DNA of 64,000 nucleotides from Prinia subflava (lineage: Eukaryota; Chordata; Aves; Passeriformes; Cisticolidae), in contig NC_086248.1 of NCBI RefSeq assembly GCF_021018805.1, positions 93,835,739 through 93,899,738 on the forward strand, given 5' to 3'. Made by a program: the position numbers and the translations under genes. The notes under the pieces were generated by a model. That model made no database searches, was not told the origin of the DNA, and worked only from the letters and a program-made list of their open reading frames with translations. Below are positions 36,741 through 49,500 of the stretch, in pieces. Every line of letters begins with the position of its first letter. Position 1 is the stretch's first letter.

Positions 36741-39564
36741 CTCCGTCTCTCTCTCCTCTTGCATTCACAGTGAATTTTATACAGCTATGATTCAAATTAC
36801 CAATTAACTTTCACATTTTACCAACTAATTTTTTATATTATTTTTCTACACACTAAGATCCTTTTATTGACTAAACAGGTACTCGGCTCTTTTTTCACCT
36901 CCCTTCTGCCAAGACTCCACACGTAAAGTCTCAAAATACAGCACTAGGAGTCACTGCCTACGGTCTGTCATAACCAGCTTGATGGCACATTCTTCTATGA
37001 AACTTCCATTGCTGATTTTTAAAATCTAATTTGTGGAAAACTGAGCCTGAATGTCACCCTTTCTGTTCCTGAAAGAAACCCCAATTGCAATTAATTAGCT
37101 GGTCAACTGCGTGTTGTTCTGGCCAGTACAGAAGTGGTTATCTCCCACTACAAGCAGTCAGAACCGAAACACCATCTCAGTTCTAACCAGCATTAAAATC
37201 TGATCACCAGTGCTGCCTATGCTGAGGCCAGCCTGCTGGTGCCTGTGAAGTAGCAGGTTCTGGTACTAACCAAGACAGAGCTGCCTTTGGCTCCAGCTTC
37301 AACAGCACAGACTGGATTGGTGCACACTGGCGAAGCGTAAACGCGGTTAAAACATTAACTATTCCAGGGAAAAGCGAAAACAACAGCGCCTGACTCTGAG
37401 AACAAAACCTTTCTCAATCCCCAGAAGGTGAAACAGAGACAAGGCTGGGTTCTGGCTGTGGGTGGGCAATAGACACCTACGGCTTTCACTCCTTCCTTAC
37501 AGCACCACTTCTGAACAAAAGTAATTCAAGCGCCATCTAAAACGGATGGCAGGTGTGACCACCATCAAATTATCATGCTGAACATTTGGAATAATGCCTA
37601 AGCTAGATCTCTGTAAAATCCCTCCCTCAGTTCCCTCCTAATTACTACTTAGCTCGTTACACTGAAGAATTCCTAGACACCATTGCATTATAGTGTAAAA
37701 CTACAGTTGGAGTTTAATTCTCTCTTCCTCTCTGTGTCTGAAATTCTACAGCTCTATTATTCAAGCCTGAAATATTCACAACTATCTATAAATTCAATTG
37801 TCAGCCAGTGGGTTTTATTCTAGACCTCACTTCAATCTAAAATTAGAGGCACTAAAATTCACATTAACTCTAAGAGGAATGTAGTGAATAAGACTTTATT
37901 TCAAAAGAACACCTTTTTGTCAGAAAGAGCTATTTTCAAGATGATGGCTTTATCTGCATTCAAAGAGAATAAGCCCAATTCCACATTGTGCTGTTAATGC
38001 AAAATTTTTAGGTCACATTGGATTAATAAAAATCTAAATTTAGTTAAGGTTTATGAATAGAAATAACATGTGTCATATAAAAACGTACAGTATTTATTTT
38101 AAAGCCTTGGTGGGGTTGTTTTTTTTCTTTGCTAGATTTTAAGTCAAATAAATGGCAGCTCCATTTGTGATGGGCTGTTCTGAAGAAAGTTTTCTAAAAA
38201 GTGGGAAATCTCAGGTAAACTTTCCTTTCAGTAGCTTCAGGAAAAACAACAACAGGCTCTAGAAGCATTTCCACAGCCATATACAAGAGAAAACACATAG
38301 GGTGCTGCAAGCTATGGCTAATATGCAATATACAGCATTAACTCTTCATGTTTACACTAAATCTACTTCAAAACTTCTTCACTTAAGAAAGACCTGAAGC
38401 CAGGATCTGCTGGCATAAAGATACAATAACAGAGCACTATAATAGGCAACTTCTTTAAAATAGTCTTAAACAATAGCAGATAAATTGTAATGCTATGTGC
38501 TTATGGAAGGCTGAATATATTAAGAATTTATTAATGCAATCACATTCATATTTCCATCTACCTGCCACATTACTAATGATATTGACAGTGCTGACACTGG
38601 CTAAATCAGTATCAATATACAAGTGGAATGCAAAAATTAACTGCATCTGATTACAGTATACAGCCTTAAGAAAGAAAACCTCATTCCAGCTACTGGGGCC
38701 TCTTTGTATTCCATCTATACATGTAACTGGTTCACAAAGTTACTTTTCCTCAACTCCCTTATTACCAACGCCCAAAGGAGGTCAAAACAACATGCTGATG
38801 CCTCACAATGCATGAACACATTTCACATTTCTTTTTCAAGAAGGAAAAACTGCTTACAGCATCATTCACTATTTCAGAGCAGTGAGTGGTATCAGTGGCA
38901 GTAACAATCAGCTACGATAATTAAAGCGATCACTTTTACTGCAGACCAACACTAAAGCCCACTTTTACATACATGTAAAGTATTTTCTTGTCTTGGGGAG
39001 AGAATTGCCCTATTCCCCTAAATATCAGAATAGGTTGTTAGCAGCTGACATTTGTAGACAGCTACTGCATGGGAGCATCAGCAAGGTAGGTGTTATTATG
39101 CATACCTAGGTACTTTCCACGCTATAACAGTACCATCCATCTGATTTTCCCCCAACGCCTTCCTCTCACATGGATTTCTACCAAAAAGGTCTTGCTGTCC
39201 TTAGACTTTAACTGTGAAAGCCAAAGCATCAAAGAATCTCTTTGTCTAAGTGACACAAAAAGTTTGCAGCAGTCAGGAATGGACGCCAGATCCTTGCTTT
39301 GATTATAGATACCACATTTCCTTCTCAATGCTGTGCTTACTTTCAGTATCATTTTGCAGGTCTATACTCAAATCAGTAGACAAAAAAAAGTCAGCGAGTT
39401 CCAGTGAATCCCCATACTTGGTTTCCCTAACTGTAACAGAGAAAAAAAAAAAACATTTGCGTGCAAAGAAACCAAAACATTGCTTCTCGCACCAACGCCC
39501 ACGACAACACCTCAAGACATTCACCAGGTCCTGTTAAAGAGCTGAGTAACAATTTCAGCTGAGC

Positions 39565-39880
39565 TACTTTACACTGAGCATTTTTTTTCTGCTTCAGCTA
39601 ATTGCACTCTAGTAAAGTGGTAAAATGTGAATCACTTAGTAGGAAAATGGGCACCAGCTGCTATTGTCAGAGAATGGAGACGCCGAAGAAAAGGAAAGTG
39701 ACTGAATGAAGTGTCATGTCAGAAATCAACGGTGCAACGTGTGATTTGAGAAAACATGACTACTTTACAGAGACAGGGTGTCATTATGGCATCACAGTAA
39801 TACGATGCTTTGACAACTGCTGGGTCTAACATATCATCATTGCATTAAGGTGCACTGGCTTAGTTGGAGGAAGGAAAAGA
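39565..39880. promoter_or_regulatory. Possible conserved non-coding element
   Basis: Unique, complex sequence with isolated CpGs (GACGCCGAAG, CAACGGTGCAACGTG, TACGATGC) and short motifs such as CAGCTAATTG and GCACCAGCTGC (an E-box). It resembles vertebrate enhancer sequence by texture only. Confidence 0.25.
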
Positions 39881-42800
39881 AAGGATTTCTTCTTTTAATA
39901 AGAAATATGGTAAGGCCTGCTTGGTTAACCTAGTGGATGAGATTAATTGCAAAGTATTGCTAATCTTGTCCTATGCATGCACAAACAAAACTGTTACTAG
40001 GCTCAAGGTCTTTAATAATCAACACACATGTACAACCACATAGTAAGGAGTACCCGATGCAAAACAGAATAGCTGTGGTGGTGTGGTGGGGTTTTTCTGG
40101 GGGGTGGGGTAGCAGGTTGTTAAAAAATGCTGAAGGTTTCATTGCTTTTTGCAATTTCTTCTATGCTTTCTTGGAACTTCCCCACTTCACCTTGGTAAGG
40201 AAAAGCAAAGCAAGCCAGTGCCTCCTTGCAGAGCAGCTGTCAGAGCCAGTAGCAGCCGGAAGAGAAGGAGCAATGCTTGAAGCCGTCACGTTGCTACCAG
40301 CAGTGGCCTGAGTTGGCTGATGACTGCTGACAGAGGATCCAGCCTCCCAAGCAGTTGCTATTGCTCCGTATGCCATCTACCCAAGCTCTGCCGAAGCACT
40401 TCCTGCACACGAGGCAGTGGAACACTGCACTACTGCGTGCTCATTTTTAGCTCAACAAAGCCAACCAAACCATTATCTCTGACCCTTCAGATCTGACCAC
40501 ATCTGAGAGGCTGCACTTTGTTTTCTGTGCTGCTTTTAAAAACCCAAGATTTTCAAGTGGCTGACTTGCAACTACAACAGACCCTCCAAAACGTGGGAGA
40601 ATTATTTAAACCTCCACACCCACCATATATAAATATTCATTATTGCTTCCTGTTTTATTTCAAGTTGATTCCCCATGCTTCCTGGTTGATAAACTTTGTT
40701 AACAAGAAGGAAATGATCCTGAGATACCCCAATGTGTTGCAAATTATCACTGTTGACAGCTCCTACGTTTAAGGATTACATCTGATGCAACAATGCATAC
40801 TAGTGTCATTTATCTTTAGCTCATTTCCTTGGATCTATTTCAACTGAGGGTGAGCATCTCTTGTTTATAGCTCTAAATACTGTAAGCGAGCAACTGGCAA
40901 ATCAATAAAACTGTTAAATGCATAATAATACTGTGTAATTACTTACATGATGTTTTGCATAATTAACTGTCTGAGGTGTTCCTTGATATAATGGATACTC
41001 AGAGTACGGAATAACCTATAAGCCTATAAAACACACCCTGTTTATACGAACAGAAATTATGTACAAAACTCTCATTCTAATAGTCCAAATCAGGCTTTGG
41101 CACTATATGACAGAAAGCCTTCCTTTCCTGCCAAGTCTAAATCAATTCTTATGGCATTACTTCATAACTAACGTGATATTTCACTGATGATGACTATTAC
41201 CCCTGATTACTTAGAAGTAATGTAGTAATAGCAAAAATACACTTAGATTAAACAAACTACTGGTATTTAATCAATATTATTGAGACAAACTAAGTGTTTT
41301 AATAAGTCTGTATAGATGCACTAATGCTGGTTTAATTAAATGTATCCTTAGACATGCAGAGTCTCTGCAGCATACAGATCCTATGGTTTGACAGACTATA
41401 ACATAACTCTTCTGAATTTAAAAGCTGAAGCACTTAGAGGCAACATAATTTAAATCTTTTCAAACTGAAAAATTATTATTCTTTATATAAGGTACTCTTT
41501 TAGGAACAAAAATGAGGTATAATACTGAAAGACCTCACACCTTTGAGCCGAAACACCAGATATCTGAAAAGGTGCCAGACCTCAGTGGCACAATTGTCCA
41601 CTATTCCCAATACATGTCACTGCAACACACTGACACAAACAAACAAACCAACCCTCTAACTGAATGGCAAAAAACAAAAGCATCCATAAAAAATTTCACC
41701 AATAATCTCAATTTTTGCACGTGTTTTATGCAGAAAATATCCTGTTAGCTGCTATTCACTACTACTAGGCAGGCCATCACCAAAAAAAGTTTCCTGCAGA
41801 AAAGACTTGCCTACATATATGGATCTCCTGTCTTTCAGTGGGAAAAGATGCCTTTGTCAGTATGTCCCAAGGATTCAGTTTTCAAATACCTTAAAACAAA
41901 AAAGGGCAAACATTGATGAGAAAGCAACACAGGGAGATGGCACTTCAAACCAAAATCATTCTACAATGCCTCAAAGTTAAACATAGAAGAAATGTATGGA
42001 GTTTTATGTATATATTATGGTCCTGATACAACTGAAACCTTGGGGAATACTTCACATACCTACTTAGTTTTTAGTGTCTCTAACATTTTTCTCCTGTCTC
42101 TTTAACATTTTTACAGCTAGAACATGGCTCCTGTTTGAAGCTACAATCCTACCACAGTAATACCTTAGGACTTACCTTGTCTCATTTACTGACTTTTAGC
42201 CTAATGTTAGATATATGCATATATATACACTTTTTTTTTGTTACACTACTTAACATGCCTGAAATGAGCCAGCTCTGCAGCAAGAGAAAAGTTGAATGCT
42301 GCACCAACTCACACCAGGAGAATTCCCATGCCCAAAAAGTTCCAACAAAAAAGGCTGCCATGTGACAATTAGAATGTCAAGCCTCATCACATGTAAACCA
42401 GTAAACTGATCAGGAAGAGTAAGATTTTATTAGTCCAAATGCAGACTAACAATTCATGTCACATGCTGTAAGACAGCAAAAACTCTGGTTAAGAAGTGTT
42501 TTTCTGTTATGGAGCATCATTCTACTTGTGGTTATAATTCAGTGGTATCAGGTGGAATCCACCTGATGTCTCCATCCCCCAGAGGACACGGTAAAGTGTG
42601 AAGGAGTCAGCTATTAATTGTGAGGATTCTTTTTATTAAGGAAAATCAGCTGAAAGAGCAAAGGAAAATGAAATGCTACATTCAGCTACTTCAAGAGATA
42701 AAAATAAAAAACTACAAAAGTAAGTAAAGATTCATTCAAGAACATAACAGGCTTTCTAAAGAGGGATTATTTTGAAATGATTACAGCATCAAAAGCAGTT

Positions 42801-42959
42801 ACTTGCACCAGTCAGAAAGCCAGTACTACAGATCAGAGAGACATAGCTGTCATTTGTCACTTTCCAAAAGTAAAAAGAAGACAAAAAAATGCCTTCAAGT
42901 CTCAAGAGAGAGTCAAAGTTTGCATCGTGAGTTTTTTCCCAATTTCTGGCAGCAATTTC

Positions 42960-43450
42960 ACTCCCTGGCTGAAAGGCAAAGTGTAGGTGTGCGCACACCG
43001 TGTACCTGTCCCCCCACCCAGCTCCCTCACCGATTTTCTGCAGATTTATAGCAGAAGAATTATAATTTGCACGCCAGGCTCTGTTAAATTGGAGAACCGA
43101 TTAGAGAGAACACACCAGAAATAGTATCAGAGAGCGAGCGTCTTAAAAGACTCAGGACTAAAACTTATAAAGCAAGTGATCCTTCTCCCACCCCCTCACT
43201 CAGCTGGCTCCCAGACACATGCCATGGATTTAAATACCCCCTCCACACACATGTGCGCTCGCACACGCAACCCAAAAGCTGCTTGGGGAGTGGGGCAATG
43301 ACGTTTTCCTGCAATCAGTGTTTAAGTGAATGTTTGTCCCAGTGTGTTACACCATGCTGTCAGCAAGCAGCAGGGAGCCGCTGAGTTGTTACTACATTTG
43401 ATTTGACTGCCAGTAGGAAGCTTTATTTCTACCAACTGTTAGTTGCCAGC
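42960..43450. promoter_or_regulatory. Possible regulatory block
   Basis: Slightly GC-elevated DNA with scattered CpGs, a CRE-like AATGACGTTTTCC near 43300, alternating purine-pyrimidine bits (GTGTGCGCACACC and CATGTGCGCTCGCACACGC), and complex unique sequence to about 43450. It could be an enhancer or a minor untranslated exon. I see no splice site strong enough to choose. Confidence 0.25.
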
Positions 43451-44249
43451 TCTACGGATCTTCTCCTAGTTTGAGAGGGGTTTCTTTTTATTTTTTTTCT
43501 TTTAGATACAGTCCATTTATTTTTTCTTTCACTCTGAGGACTTTTAGTGTATGGCAGATGCATCTCCACATCTCCATGCATCACAGCAGTCCCTTCACTT
43601 ACACTTGCTGCCTTACATACAAAAAAGTAATTGTATTAAGGCAACCATAAGTCAATCCTGACTCACATCAAGAAAGTGATTTTTATATCTGGAACCTGAA
43701 AGAGAGGAGTAAAAATAAATATTTACATGAGCAAACTGAAACGGGGCGATTTTATTCTGATCTTTTCTGAAAAACTACGGGATTAGACTCTGAGGAATAG
43801 ATATGGAAAGAGAACCTGGGTACATTTTCCTTCCAAGGAGAGGGTTTGCTCTCCAGATCTTTATATGTTTCCCAGAGTTTTCAGTAGGGCTTTTCGTTCG
43901 CTTGTTTATTATTCATGTGTACCCTGAAAGGTTTCTGCTCTGTCAAACAAGATCCTATAACTTTAACAGTTGTTTACAGTGCTTCTTCTTCCTGCACAAT
44001 AATGATGATTTTGATAATTAGGATCTAATTATAATGGATCTGACAACAACTTCCAACAACGAAAAGCATCTTTAGAAAAATGAAAGCATATGCGTGAATA
44101 GTGCAAGGAGGTGGGGTGGGGGAGAGAAATACATCCCTATGAGACAGCCCGAGAATTCAGGCTGAATGGAAAAGTAATTAACACTAAAGAGCTAAAACTG
44201 TAATTAAAGAAAATTTCATTAAAGAGAGGCAGGTGATTCCACTTTCCTA

Positions 44250-44480
44250 AATATGACAAGGTGCTGTATAAAAATAAAATAGCAGCCAGTTTCAGTGAGT
44301 GGAGCAGGAAAGCCATGTCTTTAACCAGATCAAATTCTCGAAATTGGCTGTCAAGACGGGATTGTTGTGATTTATACCCGTCTATCAAGCGCATGAAAGA
44401 GAGAGACAGGAGAGGAAAAGAGGCAAGCTGCTGTCGCTTCCATTCGCAAAGCACCTTTAATTTCCACAGCACCATCTGTT
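44250..44480. promoter_or_regulatory. Possible conserved non-coding element
   Basis: A complex stretch with CpGs at AATTCTCGAAATT, AAGACGGG, ACCCGTC, AAGCGC and GTCGCTTCCATTCGC, and no repeat character, set in AT-rich DNA. Overlapping open frames on both strands (76 to 112 codons) show no known domain and no splice logic. I favour a regulatory element over coding sequence. Confidence 0.25.
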
Positions 44481-44729
44481 ACCAAATCTAATTCACATTC
44501 CCTCCTAATCTGGTTTAGTTCTGTAATACTAATTCTTCCACTACTCTTATGAACATCGCTCTCAAGAAAAAGCTTTGGTCCTGGGTTGGTAAAAAATTGA
44601 ATATTACAGAGTTTAGGTTCTGGTGACTTAAGTGAAGCATGCTGCCCATTAAAATGCACTCCTGGTAACAGGATTTGTTTTCAGTCGGAGCAGAGATACA
44701 GAATTGCTCACATTTGAAAAAGAAGTCAT

Positions 44730-44762
44730 GGGGGGAGGAGGGGAGAGAAAAAAAAGGGGGGG
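44730..44762 (+). other. G-rich cluster, weaker quadruplex candidate
   Basis: G runs of 6, 2, 4 and 7 lie within 33 bp, with an A-rich loop before the last. Quadruplex formation is possible but less likely than at 10264. Confidence 0.4.
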
Positions 44763-45339
44763 AAAAATCACAGCTGATGATGGGGAAGTAGGCTGTGGAC
44801 ATGAAAGCAGTGGTTGTCATAAAATACAATTGTTGTCAAGTTTAGTCACTCTCAGTACTGGCTATAAAATCACTTTGTCACGGTCTCATACTGAAAGCTT
44901 GAAACTGTATTTTCGATAAAGAAACTAAAAGGAGTGAGATGTAAGATTCTACAAGGGAGAAAACACTCCTTTCAAATTATGGGATGCAAGTATCTGCAGG
45001 AAACTTAAGGTACAGACAAAAACTGAAAGGGGTTTAAAACAGTCTCTAGAGTGCCACAGTCCTGCTTTTAGCTATGTTATGATGACAAAAATCCCAATCA
45101 CTTTTGCAGGGAAACAGGGGACCAGGCCTTTTCTGTAGCTAAGTGTTCTCAGACAGGGAGTCCCTCAGCTACTGGCTCTGGGGTTGACTCAGCTTTGCTG
45201 GTTCCCACACAGAGCTCTCTGACCAGATCACTTGAAGTCAATACACAAGCAAGGAAAAGGACCTAGGCAAATATTTCTAATCAAAATGTTATGGTACTAT
45301 TTATTAATAATGATCTTTAGCTTACTGATTTTTAATGCA

Positions 45340-45430
45340 TTTCCAGAGACTACCCCTATCTCACTCCTACAGATGCACAAAACAAAACACAGAAAGGTGA
45401 AGAGTTCTCAACAGGACAACATCAGGGCAT
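45340..45430 (-). repeat. MIR/L2-like fragment, antisense
   Basis: CCCCTATCTCACTCCTACAG, then ATGCACAAAACAAAACACAG and AAAGGTGAAGAGTTCTC, follow the reverse complement of the MIR/L2 stretch normally reading CCATTTTACAGATGAGGAAACTGAGGC and onward. Diverged, but in the expected order. Confidence 0.45.
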
Positions 45431-46547
45431 AGGAATGGTTTGGGAAAATTCCAATTCAGTACATTTGGTTTGTTTTCTACGGTTTTAATTAATACATGCT
45501 TTGGAAATTTGAATATTTATGTCTGAGAAGGGAACTTGCCTTTCACCTCCAAAATGAGACCCTCATTGTTTTGAAATACATAAGGGTTTTTTTTCTAAAA
45601 GGAAAATTTAATTAAATTTCCTCTTACTCCTAATTTAAAATGTTTATTTTTCTGTTCAATTAATCCAAATTTCTTCGTGTGAAGTCTTTCCAAATATAAA
45701 GCCTATGGCAAGAACAGCACTAGCCAGCAGCACACAGGGTAATGTGTGAGCAATGTGTAGTTATGAACTGTCCAAGGTTTTTATGAGTGCAGGGGTTTTT
45801 TTTAAAGATTTGACATTAGAGGCAGACAATACTAGGAAAATAAATACTTGGATAAAATATTTATCAAATACTTTACAAATACAATTTATCAGAATATCTT
45901 GTTTTCTACAAAATGCGAAAAGGAGTGCTTGTTTTCATTATATGAAAGAGGAATGTATAAAAAAATTTCCACTATTCCTTGCGTAAACAAATTTTGAACT
46001 GCTCTGAAACACCATGAACAGAGATGTCAGTTCTAATGATGAACATGAATTCTGAAGCAGACTCCTCCTCCTCCAATATCACTGCTAGATTCTCAAAGTG
46101 TTTAAACTGTCTGGGTAATTTTATAAACGGTGTTGGGTTTGTTATTTTAATGGGAATAGTAGCTAGAAAAACAAAATCAAATTTGTTCTAAATACAGCAC
46201 ATCTGCCATTCATTATGGGTCAAAACCTTGGGTACAGGGGAATAGACCCAGCAATTCTGAAGCTCTGCAAATTTATACCAGCTAATGGTGTTATTCCCTA
46301 ACCCAGCCTGTGATTTCAGAGGGTCTAAGGTCCTGATACTCTTGATACACAAGATGCAAGTGGATTACCATAACCTACTGCACCCAAGGAAAACCACACT
46401 GACATGCAAGGACTCGGAGAGCACAGCAGTCTATTTATGTACTTGAACTAAAGCATTTGAGTGATACGCGCCCTGTCTGTTAACACACAACATTTCTATT
46501 TCTACTATGAAGCCCTGTAACAGTTTCAAGTGAAAACTGTAAGAAAG

Positions 46548-46567
46548 AAAAAAAAAAAAAAAAAAAA
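46548..46567. repeat. A20 homopolymer
   Basis: A run of 20 A, with AAG-type units just before it. No retrocopy upstream. Confidence 0.9.
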
Positions 46568-49500
46568 CCACAACCTTTTCCATTGAATCCTATTCTTTCT
46601 TTGCTTAACTATCTTGACTCTGGAAGCACTGGAAATAGACTAAAGAAATAGTTTTGTATGTTAATTGGGTGTGATACTCATGACCAAATTCATCACGTAT
46701 TGAGATAAATCAAAGCAAAACCTACGCAGCTTAGAAGTCTGCTCTAGTCTGTCTTGGATTTTAATGTGCGACTACAGATTTTTACAAACAAATAAAAAAA
46801 CCCTTGCCTTTTCACAGTTCCTTGTTCTTCACATATTACTATGTGTAATTCAAACTATTTATGCCACTGGGTTTACATGTCAGAGATTTGCCTCTGGTAT
46901 CAGCAGCAAAGGTCAGGAAGCAAAGCCTTTCACTTTTAAAATGTTTGCATGACTCCAGAAGTTCCCAGGATAAGCTTCTCACTATGTCCTGATATTGTTT
47001 CTACTCTTTTAACTTTTGCCCTCTATTTTGGTGATAGTCACAGGGAGAAGAAAGAAATTCAGCATATTCCAGAAAAATTGTCTAAAGTAACAAATATGTA
47101 CCTGCTCAATTATAATATGTAGAATAGGGATGTTGCTACTTGCAATTATAAAGCAATTGTAGCAATACACTGCAATCATTACATGCTTCACCTGTGGCCA
47201 TCTCTTCTGGAAAATGTCCATGAGAGGCTTGTCCAAGAAAAGCTCTACATGAACAGATCAGCATTAATTACTCCACATTGCACGCTGCAAGTTTCAGCTG
47301 TATTTTTCATTTTTGCTTCAGTTATTTCACCAGTATTGAGTCTGGATCAAATACTTATTTCTTGTACAGGTAAAAGTTCTGTTTAAGCTGAACGTCCTTG
47401 GGTAAGCAGTGAAAGGAAGATTGGCCTGAAGAAAGTGTGGCATTCCACCAGTAAATTCAAATAACACACATCTGATCCAGAGAAGCTTTGTGCCTCACCA
47501 GTATCAGCACAAGTCCAGGACGCTCATCAAACCAAGAATCAGCCCTGATCAGTTAAAAGGATGGCAGTAAATGATGATTTTAACAGATTTGGAATCAGAT
47601 TTTTTTCCCCCTGATGGAACTGAGATCTGGAATAAGAATCATTTCGCTAAGCATCTGCTTAGAACATACACCAAATCTGCTTCACTTCTTCTCCAGTTCT
47701 TCACACAGTAGAGGGTCTGACAGTAAATCTTTACATTACTATTGCTTCATGGAATGAATAGCCCGGTGTTCTGAAAAATAAATTATGAGCAACGAAGATA
47801 ACACCAATATGGTCAAGACTTTAACTTCCCATAGTTGGAAGCTTAATAAACTGAAGGTGCTCGTGGAGATCAGCACGAACACCTGAAAGAGGCCACTCTC
47901 ATCCACCCCTGCACGGCTGCATCATTCTGTAAAATCCAAAACGGGACATCAACTGCAACATTTGTCACAGGACAACAAATAATGATAGCCAAATGATCAT
48001 GTGGGATTGGCTGACTGTACATTATACAGGCATGGTTATCCTACAGGTTGTATTAAATATGAGAGTCCAAGATTTATGTTATGGGTGATAAGGCCAAGAA
48101 TGCTGTAAAAGTGAAAAAATATGGCAACAGTATGCAGTACATCACTACCAGGATAATTATTTATATAAAAAGTTCTCATTCTTACACTTCCAACATGTAG
48201 GGATAAAATTCATATATTCAAAGAAGACATAATAATAACCTGTCAGCTTGTAGTGATGGATACGTTTTTAATCCAAATGACCACAGTATCCACTCTACCT
48301 ATCATAAAAGGACACAAAAAATTGAATTTTCCTTTCATAATTCTTTAAGTTGTAAAGGGAAAACATGGAAGCATGACAAGTAGCTCATTCTGGTGGACAA
48401 ATGGACAGGCAGTAGCAAAATGTATGAATAAAAGGCAGTGTTCCTTCACTAATGCTATTTTCACTTGTTACACACTGCAATGCAGGGAGCACAGGGAAGG
48501 TATCCCTTCTTTTACCTTTTCAAGTACACCCCTAGATAATCTAAGTTATATTCCCAACAATATGAGACTGTAATAAAAAGACCTAAGAAGTGTATTACAG
48601 TATTTAGCTCTCATTCGAAAGCAATCCTGCACAAAGTGGCACGACAGCACTATTTCATGTACATCTTAATGACTTCAGGTTTGTGCCCACAAAGGGCCCC
48701 TATTCTTAAATTCTGTGCTACTGGGAAGGCGTATCTGACCTGTATATTTTAATTTTTTAAAATTCACTCAATCCCTGGCAGCAGTTTCATAAATCTATCA
48801 GATCCTTCTGATGCAGAAGGAAAATTACAGAGCTTGTTCCTGTATCCTCCACCTGCAACACATACAAACTCACATCACACATTTGCCACTAATCTTCCCC
48901 AGCCTGCATTTTTCCAGGGGTAAAAATGACAAAGAAATTTAACTAAGTTAATTTTAAGTGCTGAAAATGTAGGCAGACTGCTCAGTTATTTCATTTTAAA
49001 AGATCTTCATTTTCCCATCTGTGTTATGGCAATTTTATTACACATTCGGCAAATTTACAGTAACAAGATGTTCCCTTGACAAATTAATCACTTTCCAAGC
49101 ATTTTATCATATAAATAAAATATCACCTCAAGAGAGAAAATCAGCTCAATCAGTTGATTTAACCCATCTTTCAGGGAACTCGTCTGAAACAGATTGAGCG
49201 CATTTTTTCCGAAGAGGGACTGCGCACGCAGCCTCCCGGACTCCCAGCTCATATGGCGAGGCTTTTCCAGCAGAAAATGTTTAAGGCTAGCTGAGAGGAT
49301 GCAAGACTCTTCCTGGAAGAAGAACCTTGCAGCGATGACAGCTCTCCACTGGGAACACATAGAGCTTCATAAAGAACTTGCTAAGGGTTTTGACTGGGAA
49401 ACGACATTTTTCCCCTTGGATCACTAGTAATAATCTGCAACATTTCTCTGGTGTTATTATTATCATAATGTAAGAGTAAAACATATACTGTTTTAATAAT

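Noticed and set aside
39973..40311. 112-codon plus-strand open frame
   Set aside because: No recognised domain, and overlapped by open frames on the other strand; consistent with chance.
44137..44475. 112-codon minus-strand open frame, with another overlapping at 44515-44829
   Set aside because: No known family, no splice or start context, and hydrophobic residues come from AT-rich codons; probably chance.
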